A stretch of 64,000 nt of DNA from Shewanella halifaxensis HAW-EB4 (GTDB lineage Bacteria > Pseudomonadota > Gammaproteobacteria > Enterobacterales > Shewanellaceae), in NCBI RefSeq assembly GCF_000019185.1, contig NC_010334.1:3410001-3474000 (forward strand). Direction: 5' to 3'. Position 1 is the first letter of the stretch; every line of letters begins with the position of its first letter. The notes under the pieces were generated by a model, which saw only the letters and a list, made by a program, of their open reading frames with translations, was not told the origin of the DNA and did not search any database. The translations under genes and the position numbers were made by a program. This document shows positions 63,000-64,000 of the stretch, one piece after another.

Positions 63000-64000
63000 T
63001 TATGGTTTATAAGATTTTTGTAGGCAAAGGGACATAATAATGCCGAAACAAATTCCTTGGGTGATCATGGCTGTACCGCCATAACTAAAGAAGGGTAATG
63101 GGCTCCCCATTACTGGCAGTAAACCACTCACCATCCCCATATTAATAAAGGCATATAAGAAGAAACTGAGCGCAAAAGTGGCGCTGACTAAACGGTTGAA
63201 TGACGAATTACATTGATAAGCTAACCAAATGACTCGTCCTGTAATAAACAAATAGAGTCCTACCAAGAGTAAGCATCCGATAAAGCCCCACTGCTCTGCA
63301 TAGGTTGAGAAAATAAAGTCAGTATGACTTTCCGGAATGAATCCAAGCTGACCCTGCGTCGCATTTGTCCAACCTTTTCCGTGCATTCCCCCAGAACCAA
63401 TTGCAATCAATGATTGAATAATTTGGTAACCCGCACCAAGGGGATCGGATTCAGGATCCAGAAATTGAGTCACACGCTTTTTTTGATAGGCTTCCATTAC
63501 AAAAAACCACAACATAGGGATAGTAATTGTGACTCCAGCGAGAAATGAACCAATAATTTTCCAGCTCATTCCAGCAAAATACAAAACAAATAGCGCGTAG
63601 ATAACGGTGAATATCGCCCCATCTAGATCGGGCTGAATAAATATCAACCCCGCTGGAACCGAAGTGACGAGTAGACAGATGAAGATTTTTTTAATATCAG
63701 GGCGTCCACCTTCGGCAACTAAAATCCATGCAACCATCAAGGGGATAGCGACTTTGACTAACTCAGAGGGCTGGAATCGAATCGGCCCAATAACCAACCA
63801 ACGTTGAGAACCGTTAGTACTATCACCAGCAAAAATGACTCCGAGCAGCAGAATTACCGCCACAGCATATAGATAAGGGGTTGCTCGCTGATACCGCCTT
63901 GGTGGGATGACTGACATAACAACAATACAGCCGATCGCAATAAAAGCTCTAATAAGGTGCCGCTCTAGCATAGACTCACTGAAACCACTGGCGCTCCATA
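63000..64000 (-). CDS. rodA: RodA/FtsW-family glycosyltransferase (5' truncated)
   Basis: SEDS-family membrane protein that polymerises peptidoglycan glycan strands for rod shape. The frame stays open to the right window edge (before the first Met at 63971 it reads SASGFSES), so the N-terminus is missing. Visible motifs are GSQRWLVIGPIRFQPSELVK, FIQPDLDGAIF (conserved Asp), AIGSGGMHGKGW and LPFFSYGGTAMI near the C-terminus. About 330 residues are visible; the full length is typically about 370. No mltB or rlpA gene follows it within 500 bp, unlike the usual rod-shape cluster. Confidence 0.88.
   Translation of the reverse strand, partial: WSASGFSESMLERHLIRAFIAIGCIVVMSVIPPRRYQRATPYLYAVAVILLLGVIFAGDSTNGSQRWLVIGPIRFQPSELVKVAIPLMVAWILVAEGGRPDIKKIFICLLVTSVPAGLIFIQPDLDGAIFTVIYALFVLYFAGMSWKIIGSFLAGVTITIPMLWFFVMEAYQKKRVTQFLDPESDPLGAGYQIIQSLIAIGSGGMHGKGWTNATQGQLGFIPESHTDFIFSTYAEQWGFIGCLLLVGLYLFITGRVIWLAYQCNSSFNRLVSATFALSFFLYAFINMGMVSGLLPVMGSPLPFFSYGGTAMITQGICFGIIMSLCLQKSYKP

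Overview
The window looks like a chromosomal segment of a marine gammaproteobacterium, most probably Shewanella or a close relative. The grounds are a complete oleABCD hydrocarbon cluster, a urocanate-reductase-type flavoprotein with its own FMN transferase, greatly extended PstC and PstA permeases, and several Shewanella/Vibrio-type small families (DUF1289, DUF1415, DUF2059, DUF2797, amphi-Trp, Rof, YajD). I saw no rRNA, tRNA, prophage or CRISPR array. Both edges cut genes: a PLP decarboxylase at the left and a RodA-family gene at the right.

Layout. 1-2.3 kb: PanP-like decarboxylase (5' missing), a methyltransferase and a decayed GGDEF remnant. 2.3-8.0 kb: an AT-rich leader, then a six-gene envelope block (two LPP20-like lipoproteins around a CsgG-like lipoprotein, an MltC-like lytic transglycosylase, a 56-aa membrane peptide and a membrane-anchored unknown). 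8-14.6 kb: phosphohexomutase, RluA-type pseudouridine synthase, cytochrome b561, GST, MscS-like channel, amphi-Trp protein and a secreted lipocalin-like protein whose upstream region carries a heptanucleotide repeat. 14.9-19.8 kb: oleD, oleC, oleB, oleA on the minus strand. 20-26 kb: methyltransferase, membrane lipoprotein, DUF1289, YajD, BCCT transporter. 26.4-32 kb: pstC-pstA-pstB-phoU behind a Pho box. 32.2-36.7 kb: a GcvR-like ACT protein, a frameshifted diguanylate cyclase, a duplicated remnant of the ACT gene, a periplasmic racemase and a TetR regulator. 37-40.3 kb: adenine permease and adenine deaminase. 40.3-51 kb: a degraded insertion-element region, DUF2797, small envelope proteins, an M9 collagenase, LysE exporter, DUF1415, RNase HI, LETM1-like protein and M17 aminopeptidase. 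51.1-59.7 kb: an anaerobic-respiration regulon. 60-64 kb: Rof, DUF2059, nucleoside transporter and rodA (partial).

The most interesting part is 51.1-59.7 kb. It holds a 36-aa membrane peptide, ApbE, a UrdA-like lipoprotein reductase, a Tsx/OmpK-like channel, a histidine kinase, an OmpR-family regulator and a LuxR-type regulator (the last three in one tight operon), then a second porin. The same promoter architecture, two TTGAC half-sites 11 bp apart followed 10 bp later by a -10 box, lies upstream of both the channel-reductase unit and the porin. This suggests one regulon for taking up a substrate through the outer membrane and reducing it in the periplasm.

Start codons were moved inward from the longest reading frame wherever a Shine-Dalgarno sequence or signal peptide pointed to a later start; each such case is noted.
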